NCBI GenBank assembly: GCA_910586725.1
Contig: CAJUJL010000008.1
Location: 1 to 64,000 of the forward strand
Source: an uncultured Lachnospiraceae bacterium
GTDB lineage: Bacteria; Bacillota; Clostridia; Lachnospirales; Lachnospiraceae
Length of the DNA stretch: 64,000 nucleotides
Direction of reading: 5' to 3'
Positions 32,673 through 42,104 of the stretch are shown one piece after another. The first letter of the stretch is position 1. The number at the start of each line of letters is the position of its first letter. The notes under the pieces were generated by a model. It made no database searches, was not told the DNA's origin, and worked only from the letters and a program-made list of their open reading frames with translations. The position numbers and the translations under genes were made by a program.

Positions 32673-33733
32673 TGCAGCTCCTTTTCAATGATTTGCAGAA
32701 TTGTCCGGATGGAATCCATTTGACCGCTGCTGCTCATGTTGTGCAGATAGACGTCTTTCTGGCCGGACACGGCGTCAATAGCGGCCAGTAAAGTGGAGGC
32801 GGTCAGGTTTTCTTCTTCAATTACATAGGAAAATCCCTGTTTTTCAAATGATTTGGCGTTTAAAATCTGGTCTCCCCGGCTGGCTTTTGCAGAAAGCGGA
32901 ATTAATATATTAGGTTTGCGGAGTGCAAGCAGTTCGCAGATGGCATTGGCTCCCGCGCGGGAAATAACAATATCGGCAAGCGCAAACATATCTTTTAACT
33001 GCTGGCTGATGTATTCGAACTGTGCATAACCTTTTGTGTGAAGCAGATGATTGTCAAGATTTCCTTTGCCGCACAGATGGATGATTTGAAAATCCTTTAA
33101 AAGAACAGGAAGCTGCGCGCGGATTGCGTCATTTATGACTTTGGATCCGCTGCTGCCGCCGACGATTAAAAGCACCGGCTTTTTTGTTTCAAAGCGGCAG
33201 TAGGCCCGCGCATTTTCCGGATTGCCGGATAATAGCTCCTGGCGTATCGGGGATCCGGTCAGTACGGCTTTTTCTTTTGGAAGGTATTTTAAAGTTTCCG
33301 GAAAGTTGCAGCATACTTTTCTGGCGGAAGGAATTGCGATTTTATTGGCAAGCCCGGGCGTAATGTCGGATTCGTGTATAATGACCGGAATATGGCGGAG
33401 TTTTGCCGCTAAAACAACAGGCACCGATACGAAACCGCCTTTGGAAAATACGATGTCCGGTTTCAGTCTGCGCAAAAGGCGAAGAGCCTGCCCAAATCCT
33501 TTCATTACTTTAAATGGATCGGAGAGATTCTTTAAATCCAGGTATCTGCGGAGCTTACCTGAGGAAATGCCATAATAAGAAATATTTTCGGCTTCAATCA
33601 GATCTTTTTCAATTCCGTTATAAGAGCCGATATAACTTATATCGAAACCATTTTGAGAGAGGCCGGGCAGAAGAGCGATATTAGGTGTAACATGGCCGGC
33701 GGTGCCTCCGCCGGTTAAAACAATTTTTTTCAT
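32669..33733 (-). CDS. murG: UDP-GlcNAc:undecaprenyl-PP-MurNAc-pentapeptide transferase MurG
   Basis: This 354-aa glycosyltransferase makes lipid II at the inner face of the membrane. Motifs: VLTGGGTAGHVTPNIALLP at the N terminus, the second GGSSGSKVINDAI near residue 187, and SRAGANAICELLALRKPNILIPL near 255-275 for UDP-GlcNAc binding. The length is normal for the family. It stands alone here instead of in the dcw cluster, as in many Lachnospiraceae. Confidence 0.95.
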   Translation of the reverse strand: MKKIVLTGGGTAGHVTPNIALLPGLSQNGFDISYIGSYNGIEKDLIEAENISYYGISSGKLRRYLDLKNLSDPFKVMKGFGQALRLLRRLKPDIVFSKGGFVSVPVVLAAKLRHIPVIIHESDITPGLANKIAIPSARKVCCNFPETLKYLPKEKAVLTGSPIRQELLSGNPENARAYCRFETKKPVLLIVGGSSGSKVINDAIRAQLPVLLKDFQIIHLCGKGNLDNHLLHTKGYAQFEYISQQLKDMFALADIVISRAGANAICELLALRKPNILIPLSAKASRGDQILNAKSFEKQGFSYVIEEENLTASTLLAAIDAVSGQKDVYLHNMSSSGQMDSIRTILQIIEKELH

Positions 33734-33880
33734 AGTGGAATACCTGTTTCCTTTCTTGCTGATAATTAACTATATTATACTCCCGCTTCAAAATGTCAAG
33801 AAAAGACTTGTAAAATTCAAAAGATACACTAATAATTTATCTATGATAAGGGGAAGCCTTAGAAGGAGAGACGCAGATCT

Positions 33881-35167
33881 ATGCGGGGAAAATATTATAG
33901 ATATTTATTTGAAAATCTGGATGGCGGCCTGATTTATACCGGCAGCATTTATGATAAAGAATGGCAGAAAACCACGAATTTGGTATATATGTCAGGAGGC
34001 CGCTACAGAAACACAACACAAAACAGAATAAAAGTATTTTATGAGGAAGAAGTAAGCATTCCGAATGTGATAGATATTTTAGTTGTAGGTTCTTATAGTG
34101 CAAAATATGTGAATAAGCTAATTGATATTGTAAGGAACTGTGAAATTAAAATGATCATCCTGCCGTATCTGGCGCCGATTCAGAGGCTGGTTCTGGTAGA
34201 AGAGATGAAAGGCGGAGCGATTGCAGGAAAAGAGGCGGTTCGTTTTCTGCAGGATCCATTTCAGTTTTTGAAAAAATACGGAATAGAAAAAATTTATTTT
34301 TTGTATGGGAACGGTCCGGCAGTGAATCGGGATCCGGAGGAACTGGATAGCCGGTTTTGCTTTGAACAGACGGAAGAGAAGCTGCTTTGCCTGATACGGG
34401 ACATGGAAGGCTATGCCATTCCGGCAGTGAAAGCCGGTTATTTCGTAGAAAACGGTTTTCTGTTCTATTTTGGCATGTATGGACTGGATATACAGGTCTT
34501 ATCTGATTTTACAAAAGAGTATTTCAGTAATCTGGAGAATATTCATGAAATATCAGAAAATGTCAGTGAGGATTACACCAGTCAGATGAAACGGCTGCTT
34601 CAGGAATATATGCGCAAATTCGGAAATTCTCCCGTGACAACAGTCACCATGTTTGAAAGTCCTCTGTATGCGTCGGCGCAGGAAAACAGCTGCTTTATGA
34701 CAGAGAAAGAGTTTAGCAGGAAAAAGGGCGGCGAAGCGTGGGAAAGGTGTACGAGGGAAGAACGCTGCGCCTGTGTAATAAGCTGTTCTCATAGAAAAGA
34801 TCATGATATGATGCGGCGTTATAAAGGAAATGCGAAGAATGTCCGGTTTGGCGTGTTTATGCTTGGAAACGCAAATCTGAACCGATATTTGCCGGAAATA
34901 TTAACACGATTTTCAAAAGTGCTTTCGAGAATACGGGGGATCAGCGTTCCCAATTGCGGAAACGGCGAAGACTGGAATCATCAGATTTTAGAGTTTTTGA
35001 GAACAAAGGACAGGATTTATTGGATTTGCAGCAAACACGATATGACTTCGGCGGGAGTGGTCAGTGATATTGTGCTTTCTTCATCAAATAACCGATTTCT
35101 ATCGGTAGATGAAAGATGGGGATGCTGCATCTCCGGCTATATTATTCCAAAAGAAGATATGGATTGA
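33881..35167 (+). CDS. Degenerate metallo-beta-lactamase-fold protein
   Basis: This 428-aa protein shows the layout of large MBL-fold proteins of clostridia, but without the metal site. DILVVGSYSAKYVNKLIDIV stands where active relatives have a SH.H.DH motif, and MIILPYLAPIQRLVL follows as usual. Further on, VFMLGNANLNRYLPEIL corresponds to the GD strand, and ISVPNCGNGEDWNHQIL to the VPHHG motif. All four motifs have lost their ligands. A small Cys-rich insert (CTREERCACVISC) lies near residue 295. The role is probably non-catalytic. Assignment is by pattern and order only. Confidence 0.5.
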   Translation: MRGKYYRYLFENLDGGLIYTGSIYDKEWQKTTNLVYMSGGRYRNTTQNRIKVFYEEEVSIPNVIDILVVGSYSAKYVNKLIDIVRNCEIKMIILPYLAPIQRLVLVEEMKGGAIAGKEAVRFLQDPFQFLKKYGIEKIYFLYGNGPAVNRDPEELDSRFCFEQTEEKLLCLIRDMEGYAIPAVKAGYFVENGFLFYFGMYGLDIQVLSDFTKEYFSNLENIHEISENVSEDYTSQMKRLLQEYMRKFGNSPVTTVTMFESPLYASAQENSCFMTEKEFSRKKGGEAWERCTREERCACVISCSHRKDHDMMRRYKGNAKNVRFGVFMLGNANLNRYLPEILTRFSKVLSRIRGISVPNCGNGEDWNHQILEFLRTKDRIYWICSKHDMTSAGVVSDIVLSSSNNRFLSVDERWGCCISGYIIPKEDMD

Positions 35168-35270
35168 CAGAAATCGTGCCCTATGTCAAAACTTGCGGCG
35201 AAAACATGGCATCAGCCTCTTTTCTTGTCCTTCATTTTTTCTTATAATAAGAAAAAAAGGAGGCAGAGCT

Positions 35271-35600
35271 ATGCTGGATCAAATTATGCTGTACGTAAGA
35301 GAAAATACGATGGTTACCGCAATGGCAGCGGGCGTTTCCATCTTATTTTTGCTGCTTTTAGTCTTGCTTCAGGTTACAAGAACAAGACGGGAAGTACATA
35401 AAATCTGTAAGAGAATCCGTAAATATTTTGATGTGGTTTTTACAGAGGAAGAACCAATCGCGGAGCCTGTAAAGGAAGCGGCGCAAGAGGTTCAAATACC
35501 TGTGTATAAAACGCAGGAGGAACTGCAGAAAGAGCAGGAGGAGCAAAAGAAGGCAGAGGATGCCAGGCTATTAATGGAGGTGATTTCAGAGGTTTTTTAA
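35271..35600 (+). CDS. Small membrane-anchored coiled-coil protein
   Basis: This 109-aa protein has one N-terminal membrane span (about residues 14-36), a basic patch (RTRREVHKICKRIRK) and a Glu/Gln/Lys-rich coiled coil at the C terminus. SD AAAGGAGG precedes the start at 35271. No family is recognised. Confidence 0.65.
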   Translation: MLDQIMLYVRENTMVTAMAAGVSILFLLLLVLLQVTRTRREVHKICKRIRKYFDVVFTEEEPIAEPVKEAAQEVQIPVYKTQEELQKEQEEQKKAEDARLLMEVISEVF

Positions 35601-35699
35601 AGATGAGGCTCTTGAACATTATGGAAGTGTTTGTTAAAATGAGGTTTGATATAAATCATCTACAGAAATATTAATTTCATGGACAAAGGAGCGTATGAT

Positions 35700-37046
35700 A
35701 TGAGTAAAGTTACATTGGATTATTCAAAAGCGGCAGGATTTATCAGCGAAGAGGAAATCGGTTATATGAGTAAGCTGGCAGAGGATGCCAAAAATCAGCT
35801 TGTTTCCAAAACCGGAGCAGGAAATGATTTCCTGGGCTGGGTGGATCTTCCGGTGGAGTATGACAAAGAAGAGTTTGAAAGAATCAAGAAAGCAGCGCAG
35901 AAAATTCAGTCTGATTCGGAAGTTCTGATTGTAATCGGAATCGGAGGCTCTTATCTGGGGGCGAGAGCCGCAATTGAATTTTTAAGACACGGATTTTATA
36001 ACAATGTTTCCAAAGAAATCAGAAAGACGCCGGAAATTTATTATGCGGGAAACAATATCAGCGGGGCTTATATCGAAGGGCTTTTGGACGTTGTCGGCGA
36101 CAGGGATTTTTCCATCAATGTAATTTCAAAGTCGGGAACCACAACGGAACCGGCGATTGCGTTTCGTGTGTTCAAGAAGAAGATAGAAGAGAAATACGGC
36201 AAGGAAGAGGCGGCAAAGCGCATATATGCAACGACAGACAAAGCAAGAGGAGCGCTTAAGAAGCTGGCAGCGGAAGAAGGTTATGAAACGTTTGTTGTTC
36301 CGGATGACATTGGAGGACGTTTTTCTGTCCTTACAGCTGTGGGGCTGCTGCCGATCGCGGTCAGCGGCGCAGATTTGGATCAGTTGATGGCCGGAGCGGC
36401 AGAGGGCAGAAAACTGGCTTTAGAACAGAAATTTGAGGATAACGACGCGTTAAAATATGCGGCGATCCGTAATGTTTTGTTAAGAAAAGGAAAAACAATT
36501 GAAGTCCTGGCCAATTACGAGCCGTGTTTCCACTTTGTTGCGGAATGGTGGAAACAATTATACGGAGAAAGCGAAGGCAAGGATCAAAAGGGTATTTTTC
36601 CGGCGTCGGTGGATCTTACAACCGATCTGCATTCGATGGGACAGTTTATACAGGACGGCGCCAGAATCTTGTTTGAAACCGTTATGAATATAGAAGAAGC
36701 CAGAGGAAATGTTGTTATTGAAGAAGAAGCGGCGGATTTGGACGGCTTGAATTATCTTGCCGGAAAAGACATGGATTTTGTCAATAAAAATGCCATGAAT
36801 GGAACCATTCTTGCGCATACCGATGGCAGCGTGCCGAATCTTGTGTTAAATGTTCCCAAACAAAATGAATTTTATCTGGGCGAATTATTCTATTTCTTTG
36901 AATTTGCGGTAGGCGTCAGCGGATATTTGTTAGGCGTGAATCCGTTTAACCAGCCGGGAGTGGAAAGCTATAAGAAAAATATGTTTGCCCTGCTTGGAAA
37001 ACCGGGATATGAAGTTCAGAGGGAAGAATTGTTAAAAAGGCTTTAA
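35700..37046 (+). CDS. pgi: Glucose-6-phosphate isomerase
   Basis: This 448-aa glycolytic enzyme interconverts glucose-6-P and fructose-6-P. SIS-type motifs: IGIGGSYLGARAAIEF, SKSGTTTEPAIAFR and the C-terminal family signature with NPFNQPGVESYK (catalytic Lys). The start at 35700 fits the SD AAAGGAG; an earlier ATG at 35679 has none. The length matches Gram-positive Pgi. Confidence 0.96.
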   Translation: MSKVTLDYSKAAGFISEEEIGYMSKLAEDAKNQLVSKTGAGNDFLGWVDLPVEYDKEEFERIKKAAQKIQSDSEVLIVIGIGGSYLGARAAIEFLRHGFYNNVSKEIRKTPEIYYAGNNISGAYIEGLLDVVGDRDFSINVISKSGTTTEPAIAFRVFKKKIEEKYGKEEAAKRIYATTDKARGALKKLAAEEGYETFVVPDDIGGRFSVLTAVGLLPIAVSGADLDQLMAGAAEGRKLALEQKFEDNDALKYAAIRNVLLRKGKTIEVLANYEPCFHFVAEWWKQLYGESEGKDQKGIFPASVDLTTDLHSMGQFIQDGARILFETVMNIEEARGNVVIEEEAADLDGLNYLAGKDMDFVNKNAMNGTILAHTDGSVPNLVLNVPKQNEFYLGELFYFFEFAVGVSGYLLGVNPFNQPGVESYKKNMFALLGKPGYEVQREELLKRL

Positions 37047-37080
37047 AAGCCCTTTGGTATGCTCTGGTTTTTAAAATATT

Positions 37081-37109
37081 TTGACAATTATTTAGCGCTG
37101 TGCTATACT
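37081..37109 (+). promoter_or_regulatory. Strong sigma-A promoter of veg
   Basis: TTGACA (37081-37086), 17 bases, TATACT (37104-37109). The veg promoter of Bacillus is likewise one of the strongest vegetative promoters known. Confidence 0.85.
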
Positions 37110-37171
37110 AAAACGGTTAGATAACCAGACAACTCATGCGATAGCAGCCACAGTAAAAGGGAGGAATTAGA

Positions 37172-37414
37172 ATGCAGCAGGTAGATATTCATAAAGTTCG
37201 TGCATCTGTACACCAACAGTGTGGAAGCAAGGTAATGATTCAACTGGATCGCGGAAGGAACAAAATTGATGTTCAACAGGGTGTGATACAAAATGCATAT
37301 CCCAGCGTATTTACCATATTAGTGGAAGATGACAATACTGGTAATCCACCGCAATTATTATCGTTTAGTTACACAGACATTATCACCAGGGAAATACGAA
37401 TGAAACTTTGTTAA
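37172..37414 (+). CDS. veg: Veg family protein
   Basis: This 80-aa protein has the conserved Veg pattern: an N-terminal helix VDIHKVRASVHQQCGSKVMI, then RGRNKIDVQQGVIQNAYPSVF and LSFSYTDIITREIRM. Veg is linked to biofilm regulation and growth in Bacillus. SD GGGAGGA precedes the start. Transcription is from the strong promoter at 37081. Confidence 0.93.
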   Translation: MQQVDIHKVRASVHQQCGSKVMIQLDRGRNKIDVQQGVIQNAYPSVFTILVEDDNTGNPPQLLSFSYTDIITREIRMKLC

Positions 37415-37473
37415 TAGAAGGAATCTCCTCCGGGCAGCCCGGTATGCCATCCGGCAATAATTAAGGCATAAAA

Positions 37474-37523
37474 CTCCTTCGTTCTGAATAAGATAGAACA
37501 AATTCAGAACGGAGGATTTTTTT
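37474..37523 (+). terminator. Terminator hairpin that contains the SD of the next gene
   Basis: CTCC...GTTCTGAAT (37474-37489) pairs with ATTCAGAAC.GGAG (37502-37514), with a three-base bulge, followed by seven T residues. The 3' arm GGAGGA is also the SD of the GTG start at 37524. A transcript running through would therefore hide its own ribosome binding site. Confidence 0.75.
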
Positions 37524-39083
37524 GTGGAATTAGAAAGACAGATTTTGCACAAGAATATGGAAGTTGGCCGGGCATTCAGCCAGATAACGCTGGATGATGA
37601 TTATAATCTGCCGGATTTTAAGCCGGACTTGACAAAAGTGATCAGGGAGAAAGGAGAAATCCGCTTTGATGAGATTCATGTAAATAACGGCCATGTATGG
37701 TTCAAGGGAATCCTGATGTTTGACATTTTATACCGGACGGATTTGGACGGCAAGAAAATCAACTGCCTGACCGGAGAAATTCCTTTTCAGGAAAGCCTTA
37801 GCGTCGACGGCGCGCAGGAACTGGATCCGGTAAAAATGGAAGGAAAGATCGAGGATATTTCTGTCAGTGTGATTAATTCAAGGAAGCTTAGCATTCGTTC
37901 ACTTGCAGAGTTTCGGGCAGAGGTGGAAAAACCGCAGGAAACGCCTGTTTTGACGGGGATAAAAGAAGAGACGGGCTGTGAAGTGGAAACGGAACAAATG
38001 GAAGTTTTGGAGCTGATAACGGACAAAAAAGATAATTTAAGAATCCGAAAAGAAATTTCACTTTCTTCCAATAAGCCCAATATGGATGAAATTCTCTGGA
38101 GCAGCGTAGAACTGCGCGGCATTAACAGCCATATGAGAAACGGTGAAATTGATGTGAACGGAGAAGCCCTGATTTATGTGCTTTATTCCGGAGCAGAGGA
38201 AGAAGACCGGCTGCAATGGTTTGAGACGACGGTCCCGATCAAAGGGAGCGTGGAGTGCAACACTTGTGAGGAATCGCAGATATACCGAATATCCGCAAAT
38301 CTGGCTCAGGCGGACCTTGAAATTATGCCGGACGAGGATGGAGAGGAAAGAAATATTCTGCTTGAAATGGCAATCAACTTATCTATTTGCCTCTGGAAAG
38401 AAGAGGCGATAGAGATGGTTTCGGATATTTATGCGCTCGACAGGCAGGTGGCTCCGAAATTTGAAGAAGCGTGTTTTGAAAAGCTTTTAGTTAAAAATGA
38501 CGCAAAATGCCGCATTGCGGATAAAATCGAACTGGATGAGGCGCAGGAAGACATTCTGCAGATTTGCGTCAATGAAGAAAAACTGGCAATTGAACAGACG
38601 ACCGTGACGGAAGAAGGCATACTTGCAGAGGGAATTTTGACGGTTGAGGTTTTGTATATGACGAATGACGAATCTATGCCCATCAGCTCTGCAAAGGCAT
38701 TTATTCCGTTTTCCCAGACGATTGAGATGCCCAGGGCGCAGGGAGAAGTGAAAATCTGGTTAGACGGAGGCATTGACCAGGTGACAACGGTACTATCCGA
38801 CAGCAGGACAATTGATGTCAAGGCGGTAATCAGCTTAAACCTTTTGGTATTTGAACAGCAGCAAAGGCAGATGATTACGGAAATCGAAGAAGCCGATCTG
38901 GACCTGAATGCGCTGCAGCAAAGCCCGGGCATTGTCGGATATATTGTGCGGGAAGGCGACCGGCTGTTCGGCATTGCAAAAGAGCATCATACAACAATTG
39001 ACAACCTGGTGGAAACGAATCATTTGACCGGTACATTTGTAAAACCGGGAGAAAAGCTTTTGATTATAAAAACAGTGGGATAA
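37524..39083 (+). CDS. SPOCS (DUF3794) spore coat assembly protein with LysM
   Basis: This 519-aa protein has repeated SPOCS/DUF3794 domains (about residues 30-115, 170-265 and 320-410) and a C-terminal LysM domain (about 470-517: YIVREGDRLFGIAKEHHTTIDNLVE). This is the architecture of SipL, which links the cortex/coat morphogenetic protein SpoIVA to the coat in Clostridioides. The start is GTG at 37524 behind GGAGGA, which lies in a terminator hairpin. Expression in the mother cell is expected, but I see no clean sigma-E promoter. Confidence 0.85.
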   Translation: MELERQILHKNMEVGRAFSQITLDDDYNLPDFKPDLTKVIREKGEIRFDEIHVNNGHVWFKGILMFDILYRTDLDGKKINCLTGEIPFQESLSVDGAQELDPVKMEGKIEDISVSVINSRKLSIRSLAEFRAEVEKPQETPVLTGIKEETGCEVETEQMEVLELITDKKDNLRIRKEISLSSNKPNMDEILWSSVELRGINSHMRNGEIDVNGEALIYVLYSGAEEEDRLQWFETTVPIKGSVECNTCEESQIYRISANLAQADLEIMPDEDGEERNILLEMAINLSICLWKEEAIEMVSDIYALDRQVAPKFEEACFEKLLVKNDAKCRIADKIELDEAQEDILQICVNEEKLAIEQTTVTEEGILAEGILTVEVLYMTNDESMPISSAKAFIPFSQTIEMPRAQGEVKIWLDGGIDQVTTVLSDSRTIDVKAVISLNLLVFEQQQRQMITEIEEADLDLNALQQSPGIVGYIVREGDRLFGIAKEHHTTIDNLVETNHLTGTFVKPGEKLLIIKTVG

Positions 39084-39102
39084 TATTTTTTCGCACAACG
39101 CC

Positions 39103-39143
39103 AAATCCAAGCCCATACAGAGGGGGTTTGGATTTCGTTGTTT
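39103..39143 (+). terminator. Terminator after the SPOCS/LysM gene
   Basis: AAATCCAAGCCC pairs with GGGGTTTGGATTT (one mismatch), followed by a T-rich run (CGTTGTTT). Confidence 0.7.
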
Positions 39144-39251
39144 CGGAAAAGATTTCCGTTCGCGTTATCTTTTTAAAGTTACTTGTAGAATTGAAATTGC
39201 AATGCTATAATGGTACAGACAACCTTTCCAAATAGAAGAAGGAGGAAGAGC

Positions 39252-40520
39252 GTGATAAAAAGAAGAAAAATTCGTTGGATGGCAGTTATATTGGTTTCGG
39301 CGCTTACCGTTGCGCATTTTCAGGCAGTAGGCGCCAGTACGATGAACAAGGCGAAAAATGAAAAGAAAAAAGCAGAAGAAGAATTAAACCAGGCCAATCA
39401 GAAAATAGAAGATATTGAGCGGCAGCAGTCTGCTTTGCAGAGTGAAATAGATCAAAAAGACGCGGAGTTAGTAAATCTTCTGGTGAATATCGGGATTTTG
39501 GAAGATGAGCTTACGAATAAGAATACGCAGCTGGAGCAGGTGACGGCAGAGCTTTCGGAAGCGGAGGAGACGGAAAAAGAACAATACGCTTCCATGAAAA
39601 AAAGAATCCAGTTTATGTATGAGCGCGGAGATACGGCAATGATCGACGCATTGCTTGGTTCTGCCGATATGTCCGATTTTTTAAACAGAGTGGAGTATGT
39701 TTCGGATATTTATGAGTACGACAGAAATCTTCTGACGCAGTATCAGATTACGGTGCGGCAGATTGCGGACTTAAAAACAACGGTGGAGACAGAGAAAGCG
39801 GAGCTGGAGGATATGCAGGAAGAATATGCGCTGCAGCAGTCGTCTCTGGAATCGGTTCTGGCGCAGAAACGTTCCCAGATGGGCAATTATGACAACCAGC
39901 TGGCGTCGGCGCAGGCTGCGGCGGATAAGTATAAGTCCACGATAGACGCGCAAAACCGTATCATCAAAGAGGAAGAGCGCAGACAAAGAGAAGCGGAGGA
40001 AGCGGCCAGGGCAGCAGAGGCCAGAGCAAGAGAAGAAGCGAATCAAAAGAAAGCCAACAGCAATTCCCAGAGCAATTCCGGCACGGATTCGTCCGAAAAC
40101 AGCTCGGGAGGGGGTTCCGGCAGCTCGGGAAATGACGGAAATTCCGGAGGCGGAGCAAATCCGGGTTATTCCACAGGCGTAAGCGGCAGTGATGTAGTCA
40201 ATTATGCTTGTCAGTTTGTAGGAAATCCCTATGTATGGGGCGGGACAAGTCTGACAAATGGAGCAGACTGTTCGGGGTTCGTTATGAGTGTTTTTGCCAA
40301 TTTTGGCATCAGCCTTCCGCACAGTTCAGCGGCGCTGCAGGGCTGTGGGAAAGCAGTCAGCTATGCCAATGCGCAGCCGGGAGATTTGATCTGTTATTCG
40401 GGCCATGTGGGCATCTATATGGGCGGCGGGCAGATCGTGCATGCGCAGAGTACGGCGGTAGGAATTACCAAAAGCTCAGCGACATATCGTACCATCGTGG
40501 CCGTACGAAGGGTATTGTAA
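39252..40520 (+). CDS. Secreted NlpC/P60 endopeptidase with coiled coil
   Basis: This 422-aa peptidoglycan hydrolase has a signal peptide (about residues 1-30, IRWMAVILVSALTVAHFQAVGAS), a long coiled coil (about 35-260, of the PcsB/CwlO type) and a Ser/Gly/Asn-rich linker (about 275-310). The NlpC/P60 domain (about 315-420) has catalytic Cys in GADCSGFVMSVF, His in YSGHVGIYMGGG and a third polar residue in QIVHAQS. The start is GTG at 39252 behind AGGAGGAAGAG, which places the signal peptide correctly; an ATG at 39210 would add a basic leader. Confidence 0.92.
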   Translation: MIKRRKIRWMAVILVSALTVAHFQAVGASTMNKAKNEKKKAEEELNQANQKIEDIERQQSALQSEIDQKDAELVNLLVNIGILEDELTNKNTQLEQVTAELSEAEETEKEQYASMKKRIQFMYERGDTAMIDALLGSADMSDFLNRVEYVSDIYEYDRNLLTQYQITVRQIADLKTTVETEKAELEDMQEEYALQQSSLESVLAQKRSQMGNYDNQLASAQAAADKYKSTIDAQNRIIKEEERRQREAEEAARAAEARAREEANQKKANSNSQSNSGTDSSENSSGGGSGSSGNDGNSGGGANPGYSTGVSGSDVVNYACQFVGNPYVWGGTSLTNGADCSGFVMSVFANFGISLPHSSAALQGCGKAVSYANAQPGDLICYSGHVGIYMGGGQIVHAQSTAVGITKSSATYRTIVAVRRVL

Positions 40521-40522
40521 CG

Positions 40523-41191
40523 ATGGCAAAGAGAAAACGCGCCAGAGAATCCGTCCGGTTCACCCTGCTTATGCTGACCTTGGTGGCGGCAGTCGGCATA
40601 GCGGCAAAAAGCCGCTCCGTTAGAATCGGGAAGATTTCTTATCTGGAACATAGAAACGATACGGCAGTTACCGTGGATGAGACAGAGTATAAGTTTCGGG
40701 ATCTGGCTTTTTATCTGGCGTATCAGGAAATGGCCATACAAAATCAGGCGCAAATATATGATCTGGAGCAGACGGATAAATACTGGAATGCACATGCGAA
40801 CGGCTCTTTTCTGCGGTTGGAGGCAAAAGACCAGGCTATGGCTATGGCTGTGCATGACGTCATTTTTTATCAGATGGCGATGGAAAATGGAACGGAGCTG
40901 ACGCAGCAGGAAATCGAATACATGGAAAATCAGAAAACGGATTTCTGGAGCGATTTGGAGGAAGAGGGCAGGGAGCGCATCGGCGTTTCCGAAGAAGAAA
41001 TCGGCCGGACATTTTCGCAGATGGCATATGCGCAGAAACAGCAGAAGCTTTTATCCGAGGAAGAAGGAGTCGATTACAGGGAATACAACGTGAACGGCAG
41101 CGAATACGAAGCTTTGCTGCAAAAGCATACGTATCAGGTAAATGAGAAGCTTTGGAAACGTCTGAATTTTGGGAAGATTATCTACGATTAA
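40523..41191 (+). CDS. Exported protein of unknown function
   Basis: This 222-aa protein has a basic start and one hydrophobic segment (about residues 11-28), probably a signal anchor. Its helical body is rich in Gln/Glu/Met, and the spacing of EEEIGRTFSQMAYAQKQQKLL recalls the helical N-domain of SurA/PrsA-type foldases. No isomerase domain follows. It starts two bases after the NlpC/P60 stop and is probably co-expressed, so a role in export or folding of wall enzymes is possible. Confidence 0.6.
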   Translation: MAKRKRARESVRFTLLMLTLVAAVGIAAKSRSVRIGKISYLEHRNDTAVTVDETEYKFRDLAFYLAYQEMAIQNQAQIYDLEQTDKYWNAHANGSFLRLEAKDQAMAMAVHDVIFYQMAMENGTELTQQEIEYMENQKTDFWSDLEEEGRERIGVSEEEIGRTFSQMAYAQKQQKLLSEEEGVDYREYNVNGSEYEALLQKHTYQVNEKLWKRLNFGKIIYD

Positions 41192-41208
41192 GATGTGAAA
41201 GGAACAGT

Positions 41209-42084
41209 ATGTCTAGAAAAATAGGAAGAAACGACCCGTGCTGGTGCAAAAGCGGCAGAAAGTATAAAGCCTGTCATCAGGCGTTTGACGAAAAAATAGA
41301 AAGAATAAGAGAAGCCGGACATATTGTGCCGGATCACGATATGATAAAGACAAAAGACCAGATTGAGAAAATCAAAGAAAGCGCCAAAATAAATGTGGCC
41401 GTGCTGGATTATATATCGGAGCAGATCAAAGAGGGCATGAGCACCGAAGAAATTGACAGAATGGTATATGAAAAGACGACGCGCATGGGAGGTTATCCGG
41501 CAACGCTGCATTACCAGGACTTTCCCAAAAGCTCCTGCACATCCCTGAATCATCAGGTCTGTCACGGAATCCCGTCAGAACGCGACATTTTAAAGGAAGG
41601 GGATATTTTAAACGTTGATATTTCCACAAGGCTGGACGGATATTATTCGGATTCCTCAAGAATGTTTTGCATCGGCGAAGTGAGTCCGGAAAAGAAAAAA
41701 CTGGTCGAAGTCGCCAGGGAGTGCATTGACGTTGGCTTGAAGGAAGTAAAGCCCTGGGGGTTTTTAGGCGACATGGGACAGGCAATCCACGACTATGCAT
41801 ATGCGCATGGGTACACGGTTGTCCGTGAAATCGGCGGTCATGGAGTCGGACTGGAATTTCATGAAGATCCGTGGGTAAGTTACAACAGTAAGCGTGGAAC
41901 GGAAATGCTTATGGTTCCAGGTATGATTTTTACAATAGAGCCGATGATAAATATGGGCCGTGCAGAAATTTATATAGATGATAAAGACGGATGGACCGTG
42001 TATACGCAGGATGGCATGCCTTCTGCGCAGTGGGAAGTTCAGGTGCTGGTCACGGATGACGGATATGAAATCATATCTTATTAG
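41209..42084 (+). CDS. map: Type I methionine aminopeptidase with N-terminal SEC-C motif
   Basis: This 291-aa metallopeptidase removes N-terminal Met from new proteins. Residues 1-25 hold a SEC-C zinc motif (RNDPCWCKSGRKYKACH), which targets ribosomes or SecA-like partners. The peptidase domain shows metal ligands in VDISTRLDGYYSDSSR, HGVGLEFHEDP and FTIEPMIN, plus the final WEVQVLVT Glu-bearing strand region. The start at 41209 follows AAAGGAACAG. Confidence 0.95.
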   Translation: MSRKIGRNDPCWCKSGRKYKACHQAFDEKIERIREAGHIVPDHDMIKTKDQIEKIKESAKINVAVLDYISEQIKEGMSTEEIDRMVYEKTTRMGGYPATLHYQDFPKSSCTSLNHQVCHGIPSERDILKEGDILNVDISTRLDGYYSDSSRMFCIGEVSPEKKKLVEVARECIDVGLKEVKPWGFLGDMGQAIHDYAYAHGYTVVREIGGHGVGLEFHEDPWVSYNSKRGTEMLMVPGMIFTIEPMINMGRAEIYIDDKDGWTVYTQDGMPSAQWEVQVLVTDDGYEIISY

Positions 42085-42104
42085 ACAGGGAAGGAGGTGC
42101 TGAT

